Origin: Martinezella rhizogenes
GTDB taxonomy: Bacteria > Pseudomonadota > Alphaproteobacteria > Rhizobiales > Rhizobiaceae
Direction of reading: 5' to 3'
Assembly (NCBI GenBank): GCA_013322215.1
Contig: JAAMEZ010000041.1
Coordinates: 1-64,000 of the forward strand
DNA: 64,000 nucleotides
The position numbers and the translations under genes are program-made. The notes below the pieces were generated by a model. It saw only the letters and a list, made by a program, of their open reading frames with translations. It made no database searches and was not told where the DNA came from. This document shows positions 35,465 through 44,419 of this stretch, in pieces; positions within the stretch are counted from its first letter, which is position 1; the number at the start of each line of letters is the position of its first letter.

Positions 35465-36679
35465 TTGACCCATCATCCTCATACCTGGCCGACAATCGAC
35501 ACACCCGCATTCCGCACACTCGTGGCAATTTTCCGGCCGGTGTTCGCCGAAATCGCCGAAGGCTCGCGCCAAAGAGATGCGACACGCACACTCCCGCGCG
35601 ATGAAGTCGCAAGGCTGAAAGCGCTCAAATTCGGTGCGCTGCTTCTCCCCAAAGATAAAGGCGGTTTGGGAGCGACACCGCTGGAACTCCTTGCATTGCT
35701 CGTCGAGCTTGCAGAGGCAGACTCGAATGTCGCGCAGATCTTCCGCGCCCATTTCGGATTGCTCGGACAGCTTCTCGACGAACCATCCAACGCCTGGACG
35801 AGGCGTTGCATCGACATCATCGGATCCGGGGAGATCATCTCCGCTGCAGCGACGGAGGTTGGAAATGCCACGCTTGGCAAATTTTCGACTTCCATCATAA
35901 AAACCAATGAGGGCCATCGTCTCAACGGCCAGAAATTCTATACGACCGGCGCTCTGTTCTCGGAATGGATGACTGTCAGCGGCTTGAACAATGCTGACGA
36001 GCTGATCATAGCGCTTATAAAAACGACGGCGCCAGGAACGTCCATTGTCGATGACTGGAACGGTTTCGGACAGAGACTGACCGCCAGTGGGACCGCCGTA
36101 TTCGATCAGGTCCTTCTGCACGATGACGATATTGCGCCATCGGCATCGCGGTGGCCGTTCCTGACGGCCTTCGCTCAATTGGCCCATCTGGCAACGCTTG
36201 TCGGAATCGGGCGGGGGGCGTCCACTGCCGTTGCGGACTATGTGCGGTCACGCAAACGGACATATTCCCACGCGGCTGCCAGCACCGCGAGCGACGATCC
36301 GCAGGTGCTCCAGCTCGTCGGTAAGGTGTTTGCCAATGCGCACGGGGCAAACTCGATCGTACTTTCAGCCGCCGACGCCTATCACCGCGCTGTTGCTAAA
36401 GGCTGCAGGGAAAGAACGGAGATCGGCAAACTCGAGGTGCAGATTTACCAGGCACAGGTCGTCGTCCACCAACTCATCCTCGATGCGACGACCGTCCTCT
36501 TCGACGGACTGGGAGCGTCTGCGCTCAGCAACGAGTTGGGGCTGGATCGCTATTGGCGAAACGCCCGCGCCATCTCCTCCCACAATCCGGTCATCTACAA
36601 GGAGCGTCAGATCGGTGATTTCGCGGTTAACCGCAGCCTGCCGCCGGATCTTTGGACCACCGGCATTGGAAAGGCCTAG
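35465..36679 (+). CDS. Acyl-CoA dehydrogenase-fold flavoenzyme (DszC/SfnC-like)
   Basis: A 404-residue protein with the acyl-CoA dehydrogenase fold: N-terminal helical domain with LKFGALLLPKDKGGLGATPLEL, central beta domain (GQKFYTTGALFSEWMTVSG), and C-terminal bundle ending ARAISSHNPVIYKERQIGDFAVN. The C-terminal SHNP and overall pattern match flavin-dependent monooxygenases of the DszC/DBT type rather than true dehydrogenases, which agrees with the organosulfur context. The start is a TTG with a weak ribosome site; no in-frame ATG or GTG precedes it because a stop lies nine bases upstream. Start therefore uncertain. Confidence 0.87.
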   Translation: MTHHPHTWPTIDTPAFRTLVAIFRPVFAEIAEGSRQRDATRTLPRDEVARLKALKFGALLLPKDKGGLGATPLELLALLVELAEADSNVAQIFRAHFGLLGQLLDEPSNAWTRRCIDIIGSGEIISAAATEVGNATLGKFSTSIIKTNEGHRLNGQKFYTTGALFSEWMTVSGLNNADELIIALIKTTAPGTSIVDDWNGFGQRLTASGTAVFDQVLLHDDDIAPSASRWPFLTAFAQLAHLATLVGIGRGASTAVADYVRSRKRTYSHAAASTASDDPQVLQLVGKVFANAHGANSIVLSAADAYHRAVAKGCRERTEIGKLEVQIYQAQVVVHQLILDATTVLFDGLGASALSNELGLDRYWRNARAISSHNPVIYKERQIGDFAVNRSLPPDLWTTGIGKA

Positions 36680-36758
36680 CGGATGTTTCGCGTCGAGGCT
36701 GGTCAACCTCACCTCAGCCGGCGCTGAACCAGATCGCGTGACTTAATTAGGAGATCTT

Positions 36759-37589
36759 ATGGGAAATAAGCTGTTCGTTCTCGACCTGGGTGAAATTCGT
36801 GTCGACGAAAACTTCATCATCGCCAACTCCACTTTTGTCACGCCGCAGAAGCCGACGGTGAGTAGTCGTCTGATCGACATTCCGGTCTCCGCCTACCTCA
36901 TCCAATGCACCGATGCCACGGTCCTCTACGACACAGGATGTCACCCGGAATGCATGGGAACGAATGGCCGGTGGCCCGCGCAATCGCAACTGAACGCGCC
37001 CTATATCGGGGCGTCGGAATGCAATCTGCCGGAACGGCTGAGGCAGCTCGGCCTTTCACCGGACGATATTTCGACGGTGGTCCTGTCGCATCTTCACAAT
37101 GATCACGCCGGTTGCGTCGAGTATTTCGGAAAGTCGAGGCTGATTGCACATGAAGATGAATTCGCAACCGCAGTCCGGTATTTCGCGACGGGGGATCATT
37201 CGTCGCCTTACATCGTCAAGGATATCGAGGCGTGGTTTGCGGCCCCACGAAACTGGGATCTTGTCAGTCGCGATGAGAGAGAAAGAGAACTCGCGCCTGG
37301 AGTGACCCTGCTCAACTTCGGAAGCGGCCATGCTGCCGGGATGTTGGGTATTGCCGTGGAGCTTGAGAAGCGGCCCGGGTTTCTGCTCGTTTCAGACGCT
37401 TGTTACACCGCCACAAATTATGGTCCTCCGGCCCGCCGAGCCGGCGTTCTCCACGATACGATCGGTTACGATCGGACGGTCAGCTATATCAGGAAATACG
37501 CCGAATCCCGTTCTCTCAAAGTCCTCTTCGGTCACGACCGGGAGCAGTTTGCGAGCCTGATCAAATCCACGGACGGATTTTATGAATAA
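36759..37589 (+). CDS. Metallo-beta-lactamase-fold hydrolase (N-acyl homoserine lactonase-like)
   Basis: A 276-residue metallo-hydrolase with the dinuclear zinc motif SHLHNDHAG, a further histidine in GHAAGM, an aspartate in LLVSDACYT and a final histidine in LFGHDREQF. The arrangement is that of the AHL lactonase group (AiiA, AttM/BlcC). Such enzymes open lactone rings of quorum signals or gamma-butyrolactone. The ATG has a good AGGAG ribosome site. In this catabolic setting a lactone or ester intermediate is as likely a substrate as a quorum signal. Confidence 0.9.
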   Translation: MGNKLFVLDLGEIRVDENFIIANSTFVTPQKPTVSSRLIDIPVSAYLIQCTDATVLYDTGCHPECMGTNGRWPAQSQLNAPYIGASECNLPERLRQLGLSPDDISTVVLSHLHNDHAGCVEYFGKSRLIAHEDEFATAVRYFATGDHSSPYIVKDIEAWFAAPRNWDLVSRDERERELAPGVTLLNFGSGHAAGMLGIAVELEKRPGFLLVSDACYTATNYGPPARRAGVLHDTIGYDRTVSYIRKYAESRSLKVLFGHDREQFASLIKSTDGFYE

Positions 37590-37721
37590 GGAGCTCGCCA
37601 GGACTTCAACTGGCGGCGGCCGCGGCTGTGAAAACGCCAAGGCAACTACCCCAGTAGAACTGCCCAATTGCCTCTACCTCAAACCGCATAAGCCAATTCA
37701 CCCTATGAAAGGATCCTTCAA

Positions 37722-39029
37722 ATGACTTCATCTAAAGTAACTTCTTCACCCTTATCAAGCTCGCTTTCTCGCCGCCGTCTGCTCCAGGCAGGGGCGGGTC
37801 TTGCCGTGGCGGGAAGTGGATTTCTGCCCAGCTGGGAAGCACGCGCTCAGAGTTTTAAATCCGCTCCGCTGCATCAGCTTTTGCTGCTGAGCAATGAATG
37901 GAACACCATCATCAACGATGCGGCAAAGCGGGCCGCAGCTGTTCTCGGCCTTCCCTATAGTTCGACGACGTTCAACCTCAACGATGGCACGGCCGTTACG
38001 CAGGCGCAGTCCGCCGCTGCGGCAGGTGCAAAACTCTTCCTCATCGTCAGCGCCGACGGGAGCAGTCTGAAGCGGATTGCCCGGACAGCGCAAGAGGGCG
38101 GCGGCTATGTGGTCAATGTCGGCAACAACATTCCCTGGACATCTCCGATTGACGCCGGAACCGGCTTTGCGCAGGCAATCGTTGCGCGTGAGGACGGAAA
38201 TCGCGGCGGTAATATGTATGAAGCCGTCAAATACACCATTGGCCTGGCGGTGAAGAAGTTCGGGCCGGACGCCAAATTCCTGCATATCACCGGTTCGAAG
38301 GGTTCATCCTACGACAATCTGCGCACGGCGGCCGTGAAGCGTGCGCTTGCCGAATTTCCCGGTGTAACGATCGCCGGAAGTCTGCCAGGCAATTGGAGCG
38401 CCGAGGAAGGGCAGAAAGCGACCGAGGACCTCATCGCCCGCCACGGCGTGCCCAACGGCATTATCGCCCAGAATGATGGATCGCTGACCGGGGTTCTGGC
38501 AGCGCTGCGCGGTCTCAAGATCGAGGCCGGTGAGGAAGTGCTCACGGTTGGAGCGGATGGCGCAACCGATATCTTCAGGGCAATCAAGGCCGGAAAAGTC
38601 GCGGCCACCGCGTTCCAGTCTCCGGCCTATTACGGTGTCCAGGCTGTCGCCCGGCTCTTCGATGCTCTGAACGGCTATGAGGCGTCCGCCCCGGAAAGGT
38701 TCGTGGGGTTCAATGGGCTTCTCGTCACCAAAGACAATGTTGATGGTGTTCTGGCGCGCTACGTGGACAATCCGAACCTGCCCTTCGATCCGAAGCTGCT
38801 GTCGCATGTCATCAGCGGCGACAAATGGGACCCTCAGGCGCCGCTCGCCCCGATCAGGTACGACGACTACTTCACTGCCACCGGCATCGAGAAGCCTGCA
38901 GATTACCGACCTCAGGCAGACTATGCCAAGTCTATCGAAACGGGCGAGTTCGACGCTGTCACGAAGCGCTACGAGAGCGCCTACAAACTCAAGCTGGACG
39001 ACTTCAGCTTCAAGGGCATCAAGGCCTGA
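37722..39029 (+). CDS. Sugar-type ABC transporter substrate-binding protein
   Basis: A 435-residue periplasmic binding protein of the ribose/LacI-like type. It has a Tat-like signal (LSRRRLLQAGAGLAVAGSGFLPSWEARAQ). The mature part contains WNTIINDAAKRAAAVLG, YVVNVGNNIPW, ITGSKGSSYDNLRTAAVKRALAEFPGV and GIIAQNDGSLTGVLAALRG. It pairs with the RbsA- and RbsC-like genes that follow by two and ten bases. A hairpin (37596-37615) lies in the leader, without a T run. The ligand may be a sugar, polyol or another small compound. Confidence 0.92.
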   Translation: MTSSKVTSSPLSSSLSRRRLLQAGAGLAVAGSGFLPSWEARAQSFKSAPLHQLLLLSNEWNTIINDAAKRAAAVLGLPYSSTTFNLNDGTAVTQAQSAAAAGAKLFLIVSADGSSLKRIARTAQEGGGYVVNVGNNIPWTSPIDAGTGFAQAIVAREDGNRGGNMYEAVKYTIGLAVKKFGPDAKFLHITGSKGSSYDNLRTAAVKRALAEFPGVTIAGSLPGNWSAEEGQKATEDLIARHGVPNGIIAQNDGSLTGVLAALRGLKIEAGEEVLTVGADGATDIFRAIKAGKVAATAFQSPAYYGVQAVARLFDALNGYEASAPERFVGFNGLLVTKDNVDGVLARYVDNPNLPFDPKLLSHVISGDKWDPQAPLAPIRYDDYFTATGIEKPADYRPQADYAKSIETGEFDAVTKRYESAYKLKLDDFSFKGIKA

Positions 39030-39031
39030 GA

Positions 39032-40612
39032 ATGTCCATTCTGAGCGTCGAGAGCCTCACCCATTCCTTTGGTCCTTCGCCCGCCCTTCGCGATATAAAC
39101 CTCGCGATCCGGTCGGGAGAGGTTGTCGGTATCGTTGGGGAAAATGGAGCTGGCAAGTCGACGCTTCTTAACGTGCTTTCCGGTACATTGAAACCATCCA
39201 GAGGAACCGTAGCGATCGGCGGCACGCCGGTCGCCCTGGAAAATTATTACGAGGCCAATCAGCGCGGGATCTGGCGGATCTTTCAGGATCCCGCGCTGAT
39301 CGGGGCCCTGCCTGTCTATGAGAGCCTTTTCCTCGGCCATGAAAAGCGTTTCACGCGCTTTGGGGTGCTGAATAAGGCGAAGATGATTGATATTGCCCGC
39401 GACCTCGTGCGTTCCATGGGTATCGCGGTCGACGTCAAGCACCTGATGCTGAACTACGACTTCGCCACCCGGCAATCGCTGGAGGTCTGTCGGGCAATTC
39501 TGTTACCGAAAGTGCTGGGGTTGCCCTCCGGTTTCGTACTCTTCGACGAGCCGACAACCGGGCTTAGCCGTGCCGAGGTGGTCCGGCTTCTGGAAAGCAT
39601 GGGCAGGCTTCGCAGGCAAGGCGCGGGCGTGGCCTTCGTTTCGCATCGCCTGCAGGAAGTTTTCGACGTCTGCGATCGGCTGATCGTCCTGAAGGATGGT
39701 GCGATCGTCGGAGAAGGGCCGATTTCTCAGTTCGATGAGGCCGGATTGCACCGGTTGATGGTCGGCCGGGCTTTCGAAAGCACGACGCCGGGCAAGAGGT
39801 CGACGCTCAATGAAGAGCCCTTTCTTGTCGTCAAGGGGCTTTCACGTTCCAGCCGACCGTCGGCAGGGCAACGCTTAACGCACCTCACCGACATTTCCTT
39901 CAACGTCGGAAAGGGCGAGATCGTCGGTATCGGCGGTCTTCTGGGATCGGGCAAGGGGCAACTTCTGCGCGTTCTGGCGGGCGTAACCTCCCATCGGGAC
40001 GGCACGGTCGAGCTTGGGGGCATGCCGCTTGCAGGATCTATCGCCCAGCGGAAACAAAGGGGCATCGCATTCATTCCCGGTGATCGGTCGAACGAAGCGG
40101 TAGTCGTGACCGCGGATGTCGCATCGAACATTTCTCTGCCGAGCGGTCATGCCGGCGCTCGCGGTTTTTCCAACGCATTCGGCATCTGGCGTTCTGCTCG
40201 TGAGCAAAATGTCGCCAGACAGATGATCGTGTCCCTGCGGATCAAGGCCGTTTCAGGTCAACCCCTGCGTACACTGAGCGGTGGCAATCAGCAGAAGGTA
40301 TCATTGGCGCGCTGGATCCATCGCGAGCCGGTGCTGCTTCTGATAGAGAATCCAACCGCTGGCGTGGATGTGGGAGCCAAGCGTGAAATCTACGCGCTTT
40401 TGCGAGATCTTACCGCTCATGGCACCTCGATCCTTTACGTTACAGATGATCTCCCGGAGCTGATCTCGCTCAGCGACCGGATACTGATCATGCGAGATGG
40501 TCGGATCGTCAGCGATATCGACAACCGCCAAACGCTCACGACCGAGCACGCCCTTGTCGCCGATATGATTGGTCCCGCCTCGAACGAGAAGACGCCGATT
40601 GTTGCGCCTTGA
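39032..40612 (+). CDS. Sugar-type ABC transporter ATPase (RbsA/MglA-like, two domains)
   Basis: A 526-residue ATPase with two nucleotide-binding domains, as in RbsA and MglA. The first has Walker A GENGAGKST and VLFDEPTTGLS; the second has a degenerate Walker A GLLGSGKGQ, signature LSGGNQQKVSLARW and LLIENPTAGVDVGAKREIYALL. In the first domain the usual LSVGxxQ signature is altered (YDFATRQSLEVCRA), so only part of the pair may hydrolyse ATP. It starts two bases after the binding-protein stop and is followed by its permease. Confidence 0.93.
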   Translation: MSILSVESLTHSFGPSPALRDINLAIRSGEVVGIVGENGAGKSTLLNVLSGTLKPSRGTVAIGGTPVALENYYEANQRGIWRIFQDPALIGALPVYESLFLGHEKRFTRFGVLNKAKMIDIARDLVRSMGIAVDVKHLMLNYDFATRQSLEVCRAILLPKVLGLPSGFVLFDEPTTGLSRAEVVRLLESMGRLRRQGAGVAFVSHRLQEVFDVCDRLIVLKDGAIVGEGPISQFDEAGLHRLMVGRAFESTTPGKRSTLNEEPFLVVKGLSRSSRPSAGQRLTHLTDISFNVGKGEIVGIGGLLGSGKGQLLRVLAGVTSHRDGTVELGGMPLAGSIAQRKQRGIAFIPGDRSNEAVVVTADVASNISLPSGHAGARGFSNAFGIWRSAREQNVARQMIVSLRIKAVSGQPLRTLSGGNQQKVSLARWIHREPVLLLIENPTAGVDVGAKREIYALLRDLTAHGTSILYVTDDLPELISLSDRILIMRDGRIVSDIDNRQTLTTEHALVADMIGPASNEKTPIVAP

Positions 40613-40622
40613 AGAGATTCCT

Positions 40623-41657
40623 ATGATCCCGAAGCAGATTAGTGAAATTGAAGTTCCGCAGGCAACCGGCAAAATAGAAACCTGGAAGGCGCGTGTTGCA
40701 ACGGCCATCGTTTCGCGCGAACACCGGGCGACCTGGCTGCCAGCATCGGCGCTTCTCATTCTTATTGGCTACTTCGCTTTCCAGCAGCCCGCATTCTTGT
40801 CGCCGCTCAACCTGACGGTCATGGGAGCCCAGGCCGGGCCACTGCTCTTGATCTCGCTCGGCGCGACCTTCATCGTGCTAATGGGCAGCATCGACCTCTC
40901 CGTTGCTGCTGTCGCAGCGCTCGCCTCCGCGATCAGCGCCGTTCTCCTGCAGAAATTTGGCACGGGTTACACAACGGCCCTCCTCGCCGTGCTCGGTTTC
41001 GGCATCGCTGCCGGCCTGCTCAATTCCGTTCTTTCGACAGTCCTGCGGCTGCCGTCGTTCATTGCAACTCTTGCGTCCAGTTCCATCTTTACGGGCATCA
41101 TGCTGCACGTGCTTGATGGCACTGCCCTGTTCGTCAACGACGACGACTTTTCGATGCTCGCCAACGGGCAGATAATCCCGCGGGTGCCCAACGTCCTTCT
41201 CCTTTCGCTGCTGCTTTGGCTCGTGCTGAGCCTGACAACGTCCCATACCCGGTTCGGCCGGTACATCGTCGCGATAGGGGCTGGCGAGCGTGTCGCGAAA
41301 CTGAGCGGCATCGCTATCAACCGCTACAAGACCTATGCGTTTGTGCTTTCAAGCACACTCGCTGCGATCGGTGGGTTCTTTCTGTTGTCGCGTTTGGGTT
41401 CCGCTACCCCCTCAATCGGGGACGGGTATCTTCTCGACACAGTCGCTGCAATCGTCGTTGGCGGCACGGCACTTACAGGCGGGGTCGGCGGCGCACAGCG
41501 CACCCTGCTCGGGGTCGCGCTTATCACTATCCTGAGCAACGGCCTGAACGTTTCTGGCGTCAGCACGTTCACCCAGGAAATCGTCAAGGGCGTTGTTATT
41601 GTGATTGCCGTGCTCACGACGATCGACCGCGTCAGCCTTCAAGACATCGTGAAATGA
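40623..41657 (+). CDS. Sugar-type ABC transporter permease (RbsC-like)
   Basis: A 344-residue membrane protein with about eight to ten hydrophobic segments typical of the RbsC/XylH group (LLISLGATFIVLMGSIDLSVAAVAALASAI, VVGGTALTGGVGGAQRTLLGVALITILSNGLNV). GIAINRYKTYAFVLSSTLAAIGGF matches the conserved cytoplasmic loop. An ATG at 40623 with an AGAGA ribosome site is preferred over the upstream frame. Last gene of this importer. Confidence 0.93.
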   Translation: MIPKQISEIEVPQATGKIETWKARVATAIVSREHRATWLPASALLILIGYFAFQQPAFLSPLNLTVMGAQAGPLLLISLGATFIVLMGSIDLSVAAVAALASAISAVLLQKFGTGYTTALLAVLGFGIAAGLLNSVLSTVLRLPSFIATLASSSIFTGIMLHVLDGTALFVNDDDFSMLANGQIIPRVPNVLLLSLLLWLVLSLTTSHTRFGRYIVAIGAGERVAKLSGIAINRYKTYAFVLSSTLAAIGGFFLLSRLGSATPSIGDGYLLDTVAAIVVGGTALTGGVGGAQRTLLGVALITILSNGLNVSGVSTFTQEIVKGVVIVIAVLTTIDRVSLQDIVK

Positions 41658-41731
41658 CGACACAGTGCCCCAAGCAACGGCGATGAGAAAGTTTTTCTCC
41701 CCACGCGTGCGAAATTAGATTCGTCTAGTTC

Positions 41732-41750
41732 GTCTATATTTTTAATAGAC
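41732..41750. promoter_or_regulatory. GTCTAT-N7-ATAGAC inverted repeat before the CMD gene
   Basis: A perfect 6-bp-arm inverted repeat of 19 bp lies in an AT-rich stretch 63 bases before the CMD start. A further half-site GTCTA is at 41723, and AATAGAG follows at about 41757. It matches the repeat at 26012-26030 in arms and spacing. Likely a LysR-type activation site that links this second gene group with the LLM operon. Confidence 0.6.
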
Positions 41751-41813
41751 AATATTAATAGAGAACTGACTTCCGTTTATTCAGTCGCCCCCTCAATATC
41801 GACGGAGAATGGC

Positions 41814-42383
41814 ATGACAACGATCGACGGGCTGGCTCGGAGCCAGCGGATTTCCCGTTTGCGCATTCCGGACGAATCCGAACTGCCTGAAGATATTCAG
41901 GCTTTAGTTGATCGTCACCACCATGAGAACTGGGTTCGGGCGCTTTCGCTCAATCCTGACACAGCTCGCCGCTTCACCGGTCATTTCGAGCATCTGTTCG
42001 CGGCGACGGGCAGGCGGTTGCCGCTACAGGATCGCGAGTTAATCGCCGTGGTTGTCTCAGCGACGAACGGATGTGGCGTTTGCGAGATTCATCACACGCG
42101 CGCCTTTGGCGACCTGCTCAATGATCCGGGTTTTGCTCGTCGGGTCGCGCTCGACTACCATCTCGCCGACTTGTCAAAGCGACAGCGGGCTTTAGCTGAT
42201 TTGGCGGTCAAGGTGACTCTAAGCCCCAAAACTATCTCGCAAGCCGACTTCGAGAAGCTCAGGGATCTTGAGCTTTCCGATGAAGAATTATTGGAGGCTG
42301 TTGAAACAGCTTCCTGGTTCAATCACACCAACAGGGTCACTATATCTTTGGGGATCCTTCCGGATGATAAATTCTTCTCATAA
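41814..42383 (+). CDS. Carboxymuconolactone decarboxylase-fold (AhpD-like) protein
   Basis: A 189-residue CMD/AhpD-fold protein with the redox motif CGVCEIHH (CxxC followed by a histidine four residues on), which in AhpD-like proteins supports peroxide or disulfide reduction. It has the paired helices typical of the peroxidase-related group (RELIAVVVSATNG, RQRALADLAVKVT, FNHTNRVTISLGILPDD). The ATG has a GGAGAAT ribosome site. First of four plus-strand genes with an acyl-CoA-dehydrogenase-fold enzyme, a second CMD protein and a dehalogenase. Agrobacterium proteins called Avi_7170/Avi_7169 have a similar partnership with luciferase-like monooxygenases. Confidence 0.87.
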   Translation: MTTIDGLARSQRISRLRIPDESELPEDIQALVDRHHHENWVRALSLNPDTARRFTGHFEHLFAATGRRLPLQDRELIAVVVSATNGCGVCEIHHTRAFGDLLNDPGFARRVALDYHLADLSKRQRALADLAVKVTLSPKTISQADFEKLRDLELSDEELLEAVETASWFNHTNRVTISLGILPDDKFFS

Positions 42384-42436
42384 TAACCGATTTTCCAATA
42401 GTCCGTTTAAGACTCAAGGAGGACTAAAGGATCAGT

Positions 42437-43642
42437 ATGGGCACTTATTCCCTTGATACAAAATTGGAGGCAGGCCAACATCTCCTTGATGAAGTCTTGC
42501 TTCACACTTTTCAAAGTCGCGCTGCGGATTATGACCGGGAAAACCGCTTCTTTTTTGAGGATCTCGCCGATCTCAAAGCAGTCGGGTACCTACAGGCAGC
42601 ACTGCCGGTGGAATTCGGGGGCCGGGGGCTGACCCTGTCACAGGTACTGGCCGAACAGGCGCGGCTTTCTTATCATGCACCCGCCACGGCACTGGCAATC
42701 AACATGCACCTCTATTGGATCGGTACTGCTGCTTATCTCTGGCGCCGTGGCGATCACTCAACCGACTGGATCCTCGAAGAGGCGGCAGCGGGTCGGATCT
42801 TTGCAGCCGGCCATGGCGAGCCAGGCAACGATCTTGGCCTCGCAGGCTCCAACGTGGTGGCCGAACCACTCGCCGACGGTGGCTACCGCTTTCACGGACG
42901 GAAGATTTTTACCTCTCTTTCACCCGTCTGGGACTGGCTCGGAATCCATGCACTCGATGCAAGCGATCCAGCCACACCAAAAATTGTCCATGCTTTTATT
43001 CGCCGGCAGGATCCCGGGCACCACACACGAGAAACCTGGGATTCGCATGGCGTGCGCGCGACGCGGAGTGATGATACAATCCTGGAGGGAGTGATCGCGG
43101 CAAAACCTTATGTAACGCGCGTGCTTCCAGCCGGCCCGCCGAACGATCCTTTTGTTGACGGCATCATTGCTTCGGCTGTTCTTCCGATCGGTGCTGTGTA
43201 CTACGGCATTGCCAATCGCGCGTTCGACATCGCGGTGGAAACGGCTAAATCCCGCGTTTCTCCGGCACTCTCCGGTCGGACCTATGCCCATCATCCGCAA
43301 ACACAGGTCGAAATCGCCAAGGCTTCTATAGAACTCGATAGTATTTGGGCTTTTCTCAGCCGCGTAGCGGCGGAATGGACCGAGGGCGTGGATCACGGGC
43401 TACTCTGGCCAACCAAATTGCTTGGCGCCAAACAGCACGCTGTCGATGGGGCACTCCGGATCGTTGATCGCGCCAGCAAGGTTGCCGGCGCTAGCTCGTT
43501 GCTCCGTCGAAACGAACTGGAGCGGCTGACGCGCGACGTCCGTTCCGGCCCCTTCCATCCGCCGAACAGCGACGCGACCCACGACCTCATTGGCCAGATC
43601 CATCTCGGCGTCTTTCCTCCGGCAGCGCAAGCCGCCGAATGA
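42437..43642 (+). CDS. Acyl-CoA dehydrogenase family protein
   Basis: A 401-residue protein of the acyl-CoA dehydrogenase fold: LKAVGYLQAALPVEFGGRGLTLSQVL in the N-terminal helical domain, GHGEPGNDLGLAGSNVVAEPLADGGYRFHGRKIF in the FAD-binding middle domain, and a C-terminal bundle (AVDGALRIVDRASKVAGASSLLRR). The usual catalytic glutamate is not obvious, so it may be an oxidase or monooxygenase rather than a dehydrogenase. It follows the CMD gene by 53 bases with an AGGAGG-type ribosome site. Confidence 0.9.
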   Translation: MGTYSLDTKLEAGQHLLDEVLLHTFQSRAADYDRENRFFFEDLADLKAVGYLQAALPVEFGGRGLTLSQVLAEQARLSYHAPATALAINMHLYWIGTAAYLWRRGDHSTDWILEEAAAGRIFAAGHGEPGNDLGLAGSNVVAEPLADGGYRFHGRKIFTSLSPVWDWLGIHALDASDPATPKIVHAFIRRQDPGHHTRETWDSHGVRATRSDDTILEGVIAAKPYVTRVLPAGPPNDPFVDGIIASAVLPIGAVYYGIANRAFDIAVETAKSRVSPALSGRTYAHHPQTQVEIAKASIELDSIWAFLSRVAAEWTEGVDHGLLWPTKLLGAKQHAVDGALRIVDRASKVAGASSLLRRNELERLTRDVRSGPFHPPNSDATHDLIGQIHLGVFPPAAQAAE

Positions 43643-43781
43643 CATGGCGATCTTTGCAAGATTCGTTGGCGTGGCGGACTCATTGCTACTCGACGCATCG
43701 TGGCGATCGGGGACGTAGTCGCCGCAAAGGGATTTTAACAGCGATCTCGACTTCAACCCCACAATCGGGAGACTTTCCATT

Positions 43782-44405
43782 ATGAGCCAGGCAACAGCGC
43801 CCCATTCCGTCACTTCATCTCCCGTATCGACCGGGCAGTTGGAAGAGCCCATTTCGCGTCTTCGCGTTCCGACAGAGGACGAACTGCCCCAGAAATTGCG
43901 CGACATCCATATGAGGATTCGAAAGAAGTTCGGTTTTGTCCCGAATTTCCTGACGGCGCTGTCTGCCAATCCGGGTACCGCTCTGCGTATTATGGCCTTC
44001 TATGAGCACCTGTTCGACCAGAGCAACAGCCATCTCAGCGCATCCGAGCGTGAGTTGATCGCAGTCGTGACGTCTGTAGCGACAGGCTGCAGCTATTGCG
44101 TGTTCAACCACCGCCCGGCGTTGGCAGCCGCCCTTGGAGATCGTGTGTTGGCGGACCGGATTGCTCGAAACCATAATGATGTGACGTTGGCACCACGCGA
44201 GCGAGCGCTGGCCGATTTGGCGCAGAAGCTGGCCACTACGCCCCATAGTGTGGGCAGTGACGACTTCGCCCGGCTCCGAGCAATTGGCTTCAGCGAACCC
44301 GCGATTCTGGAGGTGCTGGAAGTCTCTGCTTTCTTCTCCTACGGCAATCGTTTGACCATAGCATTGAACGTGCTTCCCGACCCTCAGTTCTTCGTTTCGG
44401 CTTGA
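43782..44405 (+). CDS. Peroxidase-related CMD-fold protein (AhpD-like)
   Basis: A 207-residue CMD/AhpD-fold protein similar in pattern to the one at 41814. The redox site is GCSYCVFNH. Other parts are RIRKKFGFVPNFLTALSANPGTALRIMAFYEHLF and SERELIAVVTSVATG, typical of the peroxidase-related subgroup. It likely detoxifies peroxides formed by the flavin enzymes, though many CMD proteins have other activities. The stop overlaps the start region of the dehalogenase gene, so the two are coupled. Confidence 0.88.
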   Translation: MSQATAPHSVTSSPVSTGQLEEPISRLRVPTEDELPQKLRDIHMRIRKKFGFVPNFLTALSANPGTALRIMAFYEHLFDQSNSHLSASERELIAVVTSVATGCSYCVFNHRPALAAALGDRVLADRIARNHNDVTLAPRERALADLAQKLATTPHSVGSDDFARLRAIGFSEPAILEVLEVSAFFSYGNRLTIALNVLPDPQFFVSA

Positions 44406-44419
44406 AGGAACACCGTCAC

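Noticed and set aside
36759..37589. A quorum-quenching function as the firm call for the metallo-hydrolase
   Set aside because: The fold and zinc motif fit AHL lactonases, but no quorum genes are near and the context is catabolic, so only the fold is claimed.
37596..37615. Hairpin CGCCAG/CTGGCG as a terminator
   Set aside because: No T run follows, and the genes on both sides are on the same strand.
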